The translations under genes were made by a program, and so were the position numbers. From contig CAJNAR010000146.1 in assembly GCA_905220665.1 (NCBI GenBank), positions 186,001 through 250,000 of the forward strand: DNA of 64,000 nt, read 5' to 3'. Source of the stretch: Albugo candida. Lineage: Eukaryota > Oomycota > Peronosporomycetes > Albuginales > Albuginaceae. The notes below the pieces were generated by a model. It was not told the DNA's origin. It worked only from the letters and a program-made list of their open reading frames with translations, and did not search any database. Positions 1 to 11,600 of this stretch are shown one piece after another; positions within the stretch are counted from its first letter, which is position 1, and every line of letters begins with the position of its first letter.

Positions 1-985
1 CGTCGGCTATCTTGTGCAACCTTTTTTTCGATTCCTTGAAGCTGTTTCTTGATTTTCGTCTTCCAACTTTCCCACATTTTACCGGGATTCGAAGTTGTCC
101 GTAACTGGTTGAGCACCAAATTCGCTTCCAATTTGATAGCTTCGACAACTTTAGGATATTCAAATAGTCGTAATGAGCATTTCCAATATCCTCGACCGGG
201 TGATTGAGTTGGATTTGCAAAAGTTACTTTTTGTGCCAGATGATCTCCCGCATGTCGTGGACGAAAATACTCAGAGGTTTTGTATACCATATTGAATAGC
301 TCTTCCGACATGCAGATATAATCAAGTCGATTCTTGCGCGGTAATGGTCCTGTAAATACTTTTTCAGTCGGATGCTGGATTCGCCAAGCGTCTACCACAC
401 CCAACTGTGAAAGCCATTCCAAACACGCTAATCGACTTGGTTCGTGTCGAATTGTTCCACTCGAAGCATCGATAGCTGGATCGAGTGGTGTGTTGAAATC
501 ACCAAATACGATATGTGATGCGGTCGATTCGAAAGTGTTGGAAAGCAATAACTCATAAAAACTCACTCGTTCCTCGGCCTTGACCGGTGCATATACATTG
601 TGAATATACACCGGTGCATCGTGAATGAGAAGACGCAGAACCAAATAACGATTTCGAATGCTTCGATCGGTGAGTTCTTCAGCTGTTGTATAACCGGGAA
701 AGTCCGAACGAAGGATTGTCATGACGCCGCCACTGCGGTTTTGAGTCGGATGGAGAAAAGCACTGTTGTGATCATTGACAAACATTTTGTGCTGCATTTT
801 TGAGGATAATAAAAATTGAAATGATTCCAGTTGGTTGTGATCGTGAAACTTGGTTTCTTGAACACAACAAATGGAGTATTGTGATACTATGTGGTCGATA
901 AAAAGATGACCGTTTTTATGTATTCCATTAACATTCACCGTGAGTGCTGAGATATTGTTCCACGTTGAAATAATCGAGGAGCCCT
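1..985 (-). CDS. LINE ORF2, endonuclease domain (partial, runs off left edge)
   Basis: N-terminal apurinic/apyrimidinic-type endonuclease domain of a LINE ORF2, the enzyme that nicks target DNA for target-primed reverse transcription. Translating the minus strand gives the diagnostic blocks in order: VNVNGIHK near 930, CVQETK near 865, NRSGGVM near 730, VYIHNVYAPV near 600, GDFNTPLD near 490 and RLDYICMS near 320. There is no stop from ORF1 to the window edge. No ATG lies near the beginning; the open frame extends upstream into ORF1 in a different phase. The reverse transcriptase lies outside the window. Confidence 0.85.
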
Positions 986-3462
986 TAGCATTCACGCTGA
1001 AGTGGACCAGTAATCAACCTCATTTCACCATCTTGTTGTGAGAGGTGAAGTGTTGTGTGCTCCTCTGGAAAAAAGCTGAGATTGACGGAAAGCTCAGCGA
1101 TGTCACCATGGAGAAGTCCACGCCATCTACCTCCAAACCATTGCGACCAACACTTTATGCCAACGTCGGAGCGGAAGAAGGATATGATCACATTGGTTGG
1201 AAGTAAACGACAATGATGACCCGGAATCCAGATCACTGGTCCATCGGTGAGATATTGGATCCAGTGGTCGTTGGTGTAGAATGTCGGAGCAGTACACATG
1301 AATAAAAGTTCCAACAACGCGAGAGCTTTCGTTGCTCGAGTCAAACCGATAACGATGTCCGGCACTGACGTCCACCACGACATTACTTTCTCGAACAGAA
1401 CAGATCGCTTGGAGGGAACTTTTCCACCAACTTGGCGACTCCATCGCGTCGCAAACGTAACATCTTCGCCGAGATTGTGAGTTGCAAAAACGCGATTTAT
1501 CATAAGTAGATGAGCCACTTCATCCAAAGCTTTATCATTCGACTCCATACATGCAAGTAGCACACCATTCATCGTGATCGGATGATCAAGTGCCGCTCGG
1601 ATGATTTTGTCCGGATTTGTGCAGAACTGGATTAGCTTCCGCACATGAGGGATGCAAGAATCCGCTTGAACCAGCTTGTCCGGTCGGAGTGAGTGAAGGG
1701 CATTTTTCGAATCGATTTCCATCAGCTCCCCTATTTCACCAACTCGGGTTGGTCGTTCCGATTTCTCGATTGTTGTATGACGTTTTTGATAAAAGTGTGC
1801 CGCCTCTTTCGAGGTGGCCACCTCTTTTGGCATCCGTGCTTTCACGGGGATGATTTGGACGCGATTGCCATTCTCTGGATTGGCAACCGCTGTTACTTCT
1901 TCGATCTCCACCTCCATAGTTGCGAGCACGGAAAAATAGTTACTCGTCGCTAGTTTTGGAAGCGCAAGAGGTGGTGCTTTGGAGACCATTTGGTCGAACG
2001 GCTCCACCCGATTACGTTTTCCACTCGTCCAAGCCAACTTCATGGATACATCCCCATCCCGCTCTACCCGTGGTTGGGAGTATGACTGACTGGTCAGTTG
2101 GAGGATGGGAGGTGTGTGTTGCAATAAAGCTTGTGCTCCTGGTGGTGTGATAGTGGGGGGAGTGTTGAGCTCCAACGAGATTTGATCGGATAGCTTCCGG
2201 TCAGGTTTCCTCGCTTTCAATTCTTGACTGAGAACTGACTTCACTACTTTTTGTGGTGCCACCACGAGCTCCGTTGGCGCGTTTGTTTGTTTTGGTTGCT
2301 GTTGTGGTTTTTGTTGCGGTTGATTTTGAATGTGGTTTTGCTTTTTCTTTTGCTTGTTCGATTGTTGTTGCCGTGCTCCCGTGGTTGATATAGCGCACAA
2401 ATCCAAGCAATAAGGACCACGTTGACCAAAACGTGGTCGTTCCGATGGGATAGGAGCGTGTTTCCCTCGCACAGGGTAAAGCATCTTTTCGTATGCAATT
2501 TGTTCGCATACTTTACCGATGCGGACCAGCTGTGGAGGGCATGTAGGAGTACTAAAGTACACTCTCCACGTCGACATCACGACACCCTTGCACGGAACAG
2601 TTTCGCGGAAAGTAGCAAAGACTACTGGACATCCTAGACTGTGAAGGGAACGTAAAATCGGAATCCGTTCTTCCTCCACGCCCACTCCAAATATATCCAG
2701 ATAGTATTTGGATTCGAGAGAATCGTACTCCCGAAAAAAGTATTGAGACCCGAGGATGGTTATCGGCTGGCACTCCAGCTGTTGACAAGCATCCTCGGTG
2801 GAGACCATCACTCGAAGATTGCCACCAGGCATCTTTGAGACTTGAGCAATGGCTCTGCTCTCCAGTAGACTCTCGAATACTGGATTCCCATGATCCTTCA
2901 TAAGGGAAGACAGGATTTTTCCATTTGGAGTACGCACCAACGCTTGACCTGTTTCCAGAATCATGGGAAAGGTGGCTTTGGAGACCTTAAAAGGCCTCGC
3001 TGCCTCCAATTTTTCTGCCAACACCGACCACTCGGGATGTTGTCCATCAGCATACAATCGCATAATAGACTCGATGTCCGAGGCTTTCGGCTTTGGGAGC
3101 TCCACGCGAAATTTCGCCCGAGCTCTAGCCTGGTCCTTACGCAAGGACTCCTGTGACCTGATCAGGTCAGCCAAAGTGGGACTTTTAGTGTCGTCCACAC
3201 TTGCAGTTGCCTTTGGGTCATCCTGTGACGAGGCAACGATAGTACCGCATGTACCACCGGTACCACATCCGACACCTGTAGTACCGGTATTGACCAGTAC
3301 CGTTACACTGGGGGTGGGGGTACTTTCCACGTCATCACACAGGGGTGATGACTGATCAACAATCATACAATCACCCAAAACAGGGTGACTCATGAGGGTT
3401 GCCACGTCAGTACAAGTGGACGCTAGCACCCTTGGTTGTGTCGATATGTCGACTTGAACCAT
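985..3462 (-). CDS. LINE ORF1 protein (825 aa)
   Basis: First protein of the LINE, presumably the nucleic-acid-binding ORF1 product needed for retrotransposition. The frame is open for 825 codons from an ATG at 3462-3460. The N-terminal 100 residues are rich in Thr, Gly, Val and Cys. A Gln/Lys/Asn-rich stretch (QQQSNKQKKKQNHIQNQPQQ, around residues 360-395) is a plausible RNA-binding linker. No CCHC knuckle or RRM was recognised by eye. The assignment rests mainly on its position directly upstream of an endonuclease ORF on the same strand and on its length. Its stop codon overlaps the open frame of ORF2, so ORF2 probably depends on reinitiation or frameshifting. Confidence 0.7.
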   Translation of the reverse strand: MVQVDISTQPRVLASTCTDVATLMSHPVLGDCMIVDQSSPLCDDVESTPTPSVTVLVNTGTTGVGCGTGGTCGTIVASSQDDPKATASVDDTKSPTLADLIRSQESLRKDQARARAKFRVELPKPKASDIESIMRLYADGQHPEWSVLAEKLEAARPFKVSKATFPMILETGQALVRTPNGKILSSLMKDHGNPVFESLLESRAIAQVSKMPGGNLRVMVSTEDACQQLECQPITILGSQYFFREYDSLESKYYLDIFGVGVEEERIPILRSLHSLGCPVVFATFRETVPCKGVVMSTWRVYFSTPTCPPQLVRIGKVCEQIAYEKMLYPVRGKHAPIPSERPRFGQRGPYCLDLCAISTTGARQQQSNKQKKKQNHIQNQPQQKPQQQPKQTNAPTELVVAPQKVVKSVLSQELKARKPDRKLSDQISLELNTPPTITPPGAQALLQHTPPILQLTSQSYSQPRVERDGDVSMKLAWTSGKRNRVEPFDQMVSKAPPLALPKLATSNYFSVLATMEVEIEEVTAVANPENGNRVQIIPVKARMPKEVATSKEAAHFYQKRHTTIEKSERPTRVGEIGELMEIDSKNALHSLRPDKLVQADSCIPHVRKLIQFCTNPDKIIRAALDHPITMNGVLLACMESNDKALDEVAHLLMINRVFATHNLGEDVTFATRWSRQVGGKVPSKRSVLFEKVMSWWTSVPDIVIGLTRATKALALLELLFMCTAPTFYTNDHWIQYLTDGPVIWIPGHHCRLLPTNVIISFFRSDVGIKCWSQWFGGRWRGLLHGDIAELSVNLSFFPEEHTTLHLSQQDGEMRLITGPLQREC

Positions 3463-3553
3463 TGTTTTCGAGAGGAAAGAGGTGAAAAAAGTTGTTTTTT
3501 CGAGTTGTTTTTACTAAATTGGCGGGTTACTTAGTAGCCGGCAAATTGAGAAG

Positions 3554-3751
3554 TGAAAGCAGTCAATCAAATGATGACTGCTTGAAAGTGCCAGCTTCAA
3601 ACCTGTTTCAAGATGGGCATCGACGTGGCAGTCGCTGATTGGTAGTAGCAGAAGGCTTAGACTAGCAGTAGCAACAGAGTTGGCGAACTAAGGACCTTAA
3701 TAAACATCAAGTATTTTACTATCAAGTGCTCAAGGGACCTTTATTTCTTTA
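3554..3751 (+). repeat. Left LTR of copia element
   Basis: Starts TGAAAGCAGTCAATC and ends near GGGACCTTTATTTCTTTA. It matches 7891-8093 almost throughout, including the shared core GCAACAGAGTTGGCGAACTA. The end is not the usual CA, so the boundary is uncertain by a few bases. Confidence 0.75.
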
Positions 3752-3805
3752 GGTTTTGAGCTCAAGCACCGTTTTTTCAACTGAAGACACCAACCACGCT
3801 TTCGC

Positions 3806-6800
3806 CATGGACGCCTCCACGACCGTTCGTATCAACAAGTTCCAAGGCACCAACTTTCACACATGGTAACTCAAGATGTAGATGGTACTGGAGGAGCGCG
3901 ACTTGTGGGATGTGACGAGCTGAGATATCAAGCTGGAGCACTGCGTCACCGTGATGGACCAAGCGACGTTCAAGAAGAAGTCGCGCAAGGCGCTCGAAAT
4001 CATCTGCCTCGCAATCGAAGATTCGCAGTTGCCACTGGTTCGCTCGGCGAAGGGCGCGTATGATGCATAGTCACGGCTGGAGGGGCACTACGAGAAGAAG
4101 AGCCTAGCGAATAAGCTATTTCTTCGTCATCGCTTCTTCACCACGATGATGTGCGAAGGAGATGATGTGCTGGAGCACATCAACAAGCTGAGGAATATGG
4201 CGGAACAGCTCGATGCGGTCGGCGCTCCGGCCAGTGAAGACGAATTGGTGATCACGCTTCTGGGAACTTGAATGAGTCGTATCAGTTCCTGATCACGGCG
4301 TTAGAGTCACGTGCGGACTCACTGTCGTGGGAACTCGTGACGTATCCGCTGCTACACGAGGACACGAAGCGCAAGGAGCAAGGTGGCGTCATCGATGGAA
4401 CCGCACATGGCCAAGTGTTCATGACAAGTGACCACCGCAAGCGCAAAGGAGTGTGGCAGGCACAGGAGGGCAGCGCTTACCACTACTGTGTTGAACAAGG
4501 GCATTGGATCGCCAAGTGTCCTGTGAGAATTCGCGAAAATGCGGAGCGGCAGAACCCGCAAAGAGCAAGCGTCGCTCAGATCGAGTACGAATCTGGCGAG
4601 TATCCGTTTTCGGTTGGTGGGAGTGCCACCAAGTCGAGTGATGATTGGCTGGTCGACTCGGGGGCGACGCAGCACAGGACATACTCGAAAGAGTACATGA
4701 CCAACTACAAGAAGATTACGCCGGTGGACGTACATCTCGCGGACGACGGCGTTGTTCAAGCTGTGCGAATGGGTGACCTTACCATGTCGATATAAACGCA
4801 GCGTGGAATCAAGAAGGGTGTGGTTTCCGGTGTGTGGCATATCCCGAAGCTATCGCGCAACCTGCTCTCCGTCGAGCGCTTCACGAAAGATGTTAGACCA
4901 GTCACGTTTGAGAGAGACGGGTGCTTTGCAGAGGCAAAAAGCACTAAGTTGCAGCTTAGTGCACGCATGGGCAAGGGTCTGTTTAAGTTGTGCATGACGC
5001 CTCTCATGTCTGACGAGGCAAATGTGGCAAGCTCGAAGGTCCACGAACGGGACACCACTTCGTACCTCTGGCACCTTCGACTTGCTCACATCGGTCATGG
5101 TGGTCTTGACGCCATTGTCAAGAAAGGCTATGGTGCTGGCATAGGCATCTCGTCGGTGAAGCAGTGGGAGCTTTGTGACTGGTGTGCTCTTGCATGCAAA
5201 CGCGAGTGAGCTTCATGCCGAAGTCGCAGATGCGTGCCACAAAACTATTTGAAGTCGTTCACAGTGATGTCTGGGGTCCGATGCAGACACCCACCTTTGG
5301 TGTAGTCGGTATTTTGTCACGTTCATCGACGATTACTTATACTTGTGTGTGGTGTACTAGCTGCGAAACAAGTCGGAAGTGCCTGCCAAGTTTGCAGAGC
5401 TCGTTGCATTTGCTGAGACTCAGACCGGCACTTGAGTCAAGATGCTCCGCAGCGATAACTGCGGTGATTACAAATTGCGTTCGATGACCAAGTTATGCGG
5501 TATCACCCAAGAGTTCACACCACAATAACCCCCCCCCCAACTCAATGGAGTGGCCGAGAGGATGAACTGGACTTTGGTTGAAAGTGCTTGGTTCATGATC
5601 GAACGTGCGGAACTTTCAAGTGCTACTAGGGAGAAGCAGTAATGACTGCGACACTCCTCCGCAACCAGTGTCCCACACGTGCGATCAACCATGACAAATC
5701 TTCACACGAGGTATGGACAAAGAAGAAGCCGCTGCTAAAGAGCCTGAAGGTCTTCGCATGCCATGCGTATGTACATATGCCTCGCGAGAAACGGTCTCAA
5801 CTCGACCCGCGGTCAATGTTGTGTCATTTCATCGGCTACTCGGACCACGAGAAAACGAGCTGGTTCGAAGATCAAGTGGAAGAATCGTTATGAGTCGCGG
5901 TGCCCAGTTCATGGAAGACACGTTCGAGAGTGGCAAGCGCAGAGTTGCTGAAGACAAAACGGTCGAATTCAGCGAAGATGATGACGTTTCCGACTGCGAA
6001 GATCACATCGCTCAAAATACTGACACTGACGAAGACATGGGCGACGGGTCGTTGGAGTCACAACCTGCGAACGAGCGTCCGCAATGGCAACGACCGCAAG
6101 CACCGCGACAATAACAGGTGCGGCAGGCTCAGGCAGAATTCCCGCCAGGTGCCAATCGTCATTCACTCACACATTCGCTTGAGTGGTTGTCCGAGCAGAC
6201 ATATCGGCAATGATGACGTCCATCGAAGAAGACGAAGAATAATGCACTCGCGTCGTGTATTCAGTGGAAGATTTGCCGTCGTCGTTGAAGTCGGCGATGG
6301 AATCCAGCGACGCAAGCAAGTGGAAAGAAGCGTGCGACTCCGGGTTCGAGTCTCTGCGCAAGAATAGGACGTGGGAGCTGGCACCGTTACCACGTGGTCT
6401 CAAGAATATTAGCAGTAAGTGGGTTTTCAAGGTGAAGGAGACCATGAGGGTCTCATCGAGCGGTAGAAGGCGCGTATCGTGGCGAAAGGTTCTCTAAAAG
6501 ACATTCGCGCTAGTTTCCAATTCCGCGTCAATCCGGATCATCCTGAGCATCGCGGCGCAGCACAAGTTGATTATCCACCTGATGGATGTCAAGACAGCGT
6601 TCTTCAACGGAATGCTTGACGAAGAAATATATAGGAAGCAACCGGACTGATTCGTCGATCCCAAGTATTCTGATCATGTGTGCAAGCTCAAGCGCGCGCT
6701 GCACGGACTCAAGCGGTCGCCACGAATGTGGAACCAGACAATCGATGACTTCAGGCACAAGTTCGGCTTCAGCAAGTGCGAGATGGACCATTGCGTCTAT

Positions 6801-7910
6801 GTCAAGTGCGACAGGTTGGCGATGATATTCGTGGTGCTGTACGTTGATGATCTCATTCTAGCATGCAACGAAGAGGACCTTCTCGCGGCTACCAAAGAGT
6901 GCGCTGAGTGACCACTTCATGATGTCCGATCTCGGTGAGCTGAAGTAATGCCTTGGTATTGAAGTCGAGCGCGAGGACAAGTCAGGTGACGTGTCAATGC
7001 GACAGATTTAGTTTCATCTATCGATTTTGACCATGTTTAGTATGCAAGACTGCAAGCCTGCGAAGACACTACAAGATCCCGTGCTCAAGCTGACGACGCA
7101 TGTGTGCAAAGAAGGCTGCAAGCACGACAAAACGATGAAGGGTGTACCATATTGCAGAACGGTTTGTGCATTGATGTACCTGATGGTCGGCACGCGTCCG
7201 GATCTCGCTGCGCTGCAGCAGTCGTCTGTTTGAGCCAATTTGCCTCGGACCCATGTCCAAAACACTGGCAAGATCTCAAGGGCGTACTCCGGTGTCTACA
7301 AGCGACTCCTACACACGGCATCCGTTTTTCGGGCAGCAGCAACGGTGAGCAGGTCGGCTATTCGAATGCAGACTGGGCAGGCGAGGTTGAAACACGAAGA
7401 AGCACAAGCGGCTACGTGTTTGTTCTCAACAGTAGTTGCATCAATTGGAGCAGCAAGAAGCAGCGCACAGTGGCGCTATCATCAACCGAAACAGAATACA
7501 TGGCGCTATAGGAAGCAATTCAAGACGCAGTGTGGCTCCAGGTGTTCATGCAAGAACTCGCTGAATATGTAGGCGATAAAGCATTGAAGCTGTTTGCAGA
7601 CAACCAGACGGCGATCGCGTTAGCCAAGAACCCCAAGTTCCGCAAACGCACCAATCACATTGACATTCGCTACCACTTTGTGCGTGAGAAGGTCGATGAT
7701 GGTCAAGTGCTGCTGGAATACTGGCCGACGCAAAAGATGATTGCATACCTCATGATGAAGCCAATTTCCGCTGCGCAGTTCGACTATCTTCGCAGCAAGT
7801 TGGGAATCAAGGCACCAAGCTTTGCTGAATCGAGCGGGAGTGTTGTTGAAGCAGCGCCTCGGCCAGCAGACACTTACCGGTACCTACCGGTGGAAGCAGT
7901 CAATCAATGA
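3806..7910 (+). pseudogene. copia gag-pol polyprotein remnant
   Basis: Broken gag-pol of the copia element. Recognisable pieces in order are: a degenerate CCHC knuckle (HYCVEQGHWIAKC, first Cys lost, near 4480); the aspartic protease active site DWLVDSGATQH (about 4645-4675); a GAG-pre-integrase block YLWHLRLAHIGHGG (about 5070); the integrase start FEVVHSDVWGPM (about 5250); reverse transcriptase pieces MDVKTAFFNGMLDEEIY (about 6580) and YVDDLI (about 6840); and RNase H blocks SNADWAGEVETRRSTSGY (about 7360) and ADNQTAIALAKNP (about 7600). Frame changes and stops separate almost every block, so no functional polyprotein is possible. A C-tract near 5528 marks one break. Confidence 0.85.
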
Positions 7911-8093
7911 TGACTGCTTGATAGTGCCAGCTTCATAGTGCCAGCTTCAAAGCGGTTTCAAGATCGGCATCGACGTGGCAGTCGTAGTAGCAGAAGGCTT
8001 AGAGTAGCAGTAGCAACAGAGTTGGCGAACTAAGGACATTAATAAACATTAAGTATTTTACCATCAAGTGCTCAAGGGACCTTTCTTTCTTTA
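7891..8093 (+). repeat. Right LTR of copia element
   Basis: Matches the left LTR with scattered substitutions. It carries a local duplication of tagtgccagcttca and lacks about 8 bp (ctgattgg) present in the left copy. It runs directly into the 3' end of the minus-strand ORF at 8094-8392. Confidence 0.75.
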
Positions 8094-8392
8094 AATCCAA
8101 GGCTGCTGCGACGACTCAAATTCCGACAAAATTCTTGCTTCAAGAATGCAGATGGTTGATTCCTTTGGGCCGATCCAGATGGCCTCCCACGCACTCGCAC
8201 AGATACTGGTTCAAGTACAGCACTTGCACCAGCTGGAGCGCCGATTATGATGTCCAGCAAACGGCGTTTCTTGTGCGAAGAAGACTCAGCTGTACACGAT
8301 TCCGCTATCGCTAAAATAGTTGCTGTATTTGATTCACTGCCATACCCCATGCGTGATGGTTGATCCAACCACCAATGATGGAAATCGGCCAT
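8094..8392 (-). pseudogene. Host-like ORF cut by the copia LTR
   Basis: An open frame starting at an ATG (8392) and reading leftward (MADFHHWWLDQPSRMGYGSE...) for about 99 codons until it enters the copia LTR, where it soon stops. It includes a basic RVRGRPSGSAQ stretch that resembles an AT-hook core (RGRP) and Ser/Arg-rich sequence. It lies divergent to RalGAP beta with about 270 bp between the starts. I do not recognise the protein. A host gene truncated by the retrotransposon is the simplest reading, but a chance ORF is possible. Confidence 0.35.
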
Positions 8393-8659
8393 CCCTAGTG
8401 ATTAACTAATTGACTTGTAAGCATGGCTCAATCTCAGTCAGACATTCGTCCAGATTTTCATATCAGGCTAAAAATTAGTCACTCATATCAAACTAAGGGA
8501 ATTTTTTCCAAACGCACTGAGGGGATTTTAACGGTTCCCGAAAGAAATTAGTTATTCAGACAAACGGTTATATGTCCAGTACTGTACACTGGTTCAGGGT
8601 TAGTAAAATGCATCACATACCTTAGACAGAGTGTACCACACGACAAAGCTTCTCTAAAA

Positions 8660-11600
8660 ATGTTTCTACGTTGGATCGAAAAATGTGAGCTGGTCCCCAC
8701 ATCTCCTGAAGCTCATGTTCTTGTCCGTTTCTCGGACCAGTGTCAGCGTGGACTATGCTCCATTGTAGTGACCTTCCTCGCTTCAGAAGATATCAACGTG
8801 ACAGAGATACTGCCCACGCGACATCATATTATCTGGGCGATGGAGGTTATTGGCCATTCCTTTGCACTTTCAATGGAAAACTCAGACATCATTTCAGGAG
8901 CTTTGTCTATATACGAGAAATGGCTAGGTGTCAATGTATCAGGCATCAGCAGTCCATCGAAATCGTCTCCTCCAGAAATGGGAAAAGAGGCACATGACCA
9001 TCGACCACCTTGCATGCTTCCGGCAGAGCAGTCATTTATACAAGATCTTCTTGGTCATATGACTCTTATTTTTGAGGAAAGAACGGACAATGGTCGCTTA
9101 AATGGAGCCGAGACATCAATCGCGAAGCAAGTTTCATTATGTTCTAGGTAGGCTTCTATCGCATCGAGAGGACTTTACGATGAGTATATGCTAGAGTGCT
9201 CGATATATTTCACGCAATAGCGAAAAAACGGGGTTCTCAGCTCACTACAGCCACATGGGATCGTATGATGCGGTTATTATTAGGAGCGGCAGATGGTGTC
9301 TTGCATAGCTCCCGCAATGTTGTGGGCGCTCAATTGTGCAGTCAAATGATACGCATTGTTTTTGAAATTTATATTCGATCGCTTTCCTACTGCGGCCCGC
9401 GAAGTGAGCTTTGGAACATTTTGCAGAGATTTTGCCGAAGATGGATTCATCGCATTGCTGTCATTGAGCAATGGAATTCAGTATGCTTTGCCATCACCAA
9501 AAGCTTTATTCAACGAGTACATTCTTCGAAATTACATAAAACAGTACAATTGGATTGGTGTGATCATCATGTCTCTGTTATCGAGTTACGTGCGCTTCGT
9601 TTACAGAGATGCTGAGAAAGCTGAAATTTTCTTGATTTGCAGGCTGAGTAGCCCACTTCTCACTTACGCGTGGTACCGATTATTCCGAATCGTAGGCCAT
9701 CCATCCGGGATCACAGACGCTGATGTGTATTTGGCTGCCATTGTACGAAACTTTAGCGTTTGTTATCTATCGCTCTCTTTTAGGGAATGCGTCTATCTGT
9801 AGAAAGGGATTGGACACTTGGTCATCGAGCTTACTCGAATGGAGCAAGCGTACACTTCGGGCTGGGAAAATATCTCAACATCAAAAGCTTCAACGAATTA
9901 CGAAAATATGACAACTTTCATTTTTGGTGGACCGGTAGAAGCTATTGACGAGTTTCAAAAACGACAAAGCACGATACGATCGCCTCCAGATGTGAATACT
10001 GTTCTCAGGCTTGTTGGATCTTGGCTATTTGATGCTTGTTTGGTTCGTGGACCTCGATACGTTGCGAGTCGATGTGAAGCTCTGCGGTGCCTCGGAAAAC
10101 TAGTTTGTGAGTTTGGTGGAGGAAGATCAAAGCGTATCCAATGGGTTTATGGTTTACGCTGCCTGATGGCTGTACAGCTTGCACTGGTAGATGAGGATTT
10201 GCGTGTTGCAGCAGCTGCCGTATTGAACTGGTCCAAGGTTCTTGGTTTATATGGCAATCATACTTTACGCGGTGTTGGTGTGATCACAGGGCTCTTTCAT
10301 TCTGCAGCAGAGCGTTTATTGAGGTACTATTAGCACTGAACTGTTGCTTGCTTTCATAATTCATGATCCGTATTTCTAGTGATAAATCATCTTCACAATC
10401 CCAAGCAGACATTGGTCATTGCATCTTGCTTCGCCGTGCCTGTGTTGAGACTTGTGGCTCTCTTCTTACGCTTCATACCCATTTTCCTGTACGTCATTTC
10501 AATTGAGGAAAACCATGTGATATAGCGTATTTTCTTCTCATAGAAATCGCTCATCCAAGAAGCTGAAGCTCGGATCTTGGCACCTACAATGTCGGATCTT
10601 CCTGGACTATATTCTTCGCTTCCGAAGCAAAATAGTGCTAATGTTGTTGCACTATTAATGAACGCGCTCAAGATCGAGACAGACCCGACTAATCAACAGA
10701 TGATCATGTGGACTTTGTGTGTTGCCATCCAGCAAGAAACCAGTCACTGGACTCAAGGCCTCGCGTCAAGTCGGAATTCTCAAGTCTATCTATGCGTGCT
10801 ACATATCTGCTCTATTATAACAAAGTCTGGCAGATACAAACCTCCAGTGCTTTTCACTGCGTTCGATTGTCTTCGGGAGCTTGTATCAGTGGCACATGAA
10901 CTTACCATTCACGCTATGGGATCAGTTGTTCTACTTGTGAGTGCTTGTTGTGAGTTTATCACGACGCATGCATCCACGTTATGCTCAAGCCGGGCTCCAT
11001 TTTACCTTGATTCTCTTTCTGCGTTGGCCTACACGACAATCATGGATTGGATCTTAGCAGCTCCAATGCTTATGTCGAAATCACCCGTCATTTCCAAAGT
11101 GATCGAAGCCATTCTAGATGGTCGGCAGCCAAAAGGGAACGATGATGTATCTTCTAACTGGCAAAATCATTGTACATGTTCTGCGGAAGCAGCTCAAGCA
11201 CTTTTGAGTATGCTAATGAAACATCATGTGGCAGGAGCTACTAATCTGGATATCGATATATCTCGAAGCTCCGTGATGAACGAAACGGTACGTCACAAAA
11301 GTAAAATGACTCCGAGTCTCATTTTTTTGCTGGGATAGAGGATACTGGAGAAAATGTGCCATCTGGAAGAAAATGACATCCAAACGCACTGTCGCTTCTT
11401 CGCAATACAAAAATCAGCCATTATCACGATCATTGAGAAGCCTGGAAATGGTGAATCGGGAGAAGCAATCTGCATTGTCCGTGATGGAAATGGGAGATAC
11501 ATCTGGCGTTTCAAGTCGCGTTTTGGTCAAGGTCCCATGCCGAAAACAGTTTTGGATTTCGAAATGTCCCGTGAAGAGAATATCGCAAAAGAGTGGCATC

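Larger units (their letters stand above)
1..3540 (-). mobile_element. LINE (non-LTR retrotransposon), 5' part
   Basis: Minus-strand non-LTR retrotransposon. It holds a long ORF1 (985-3462) followed by the start of an ORF2 with an AP-endonuclease domain (1 to about 985). The reverse transcriptase would lie left of the window edge. A short leader precedes ORF1, and the neighbouring copia LTR begins at about 3554, so the 5' end is placed at roughly 3540. No target-site duplication can be judged because the 3' end is outside the window. ORF1 is uninterrupted over 825 codons, which suggests a fairly young copy. Confidence 0.85.
3554..8093 (+). mobile_element. Ty1/copia LTR retrotransposon, degenerate
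   Basis: A 4.5 kb element bounded by two direct repeats of about 200 bp (3554-3751 and 7891-8093), with gag-pol-like sequence between them in copia order: gag, protease, integrase, reverse transcriptase, RNase H. The LTRs have diverged (for example ctgattgg is present only on the left, and a 15 bp repeat is expanded on the right). The coding part is broken in many places, so this is an old, non-autonomous copy. No clear target-site duplication was seen. Its left flank is the 5' end of the LINE and its right flank is a truncated host-like ORF. Confidence 0.85.

Noticed and set aside
2963..3355. 130-codon plus-strand frame
   Set aside because: Antisense shadow of LINE ORF1.
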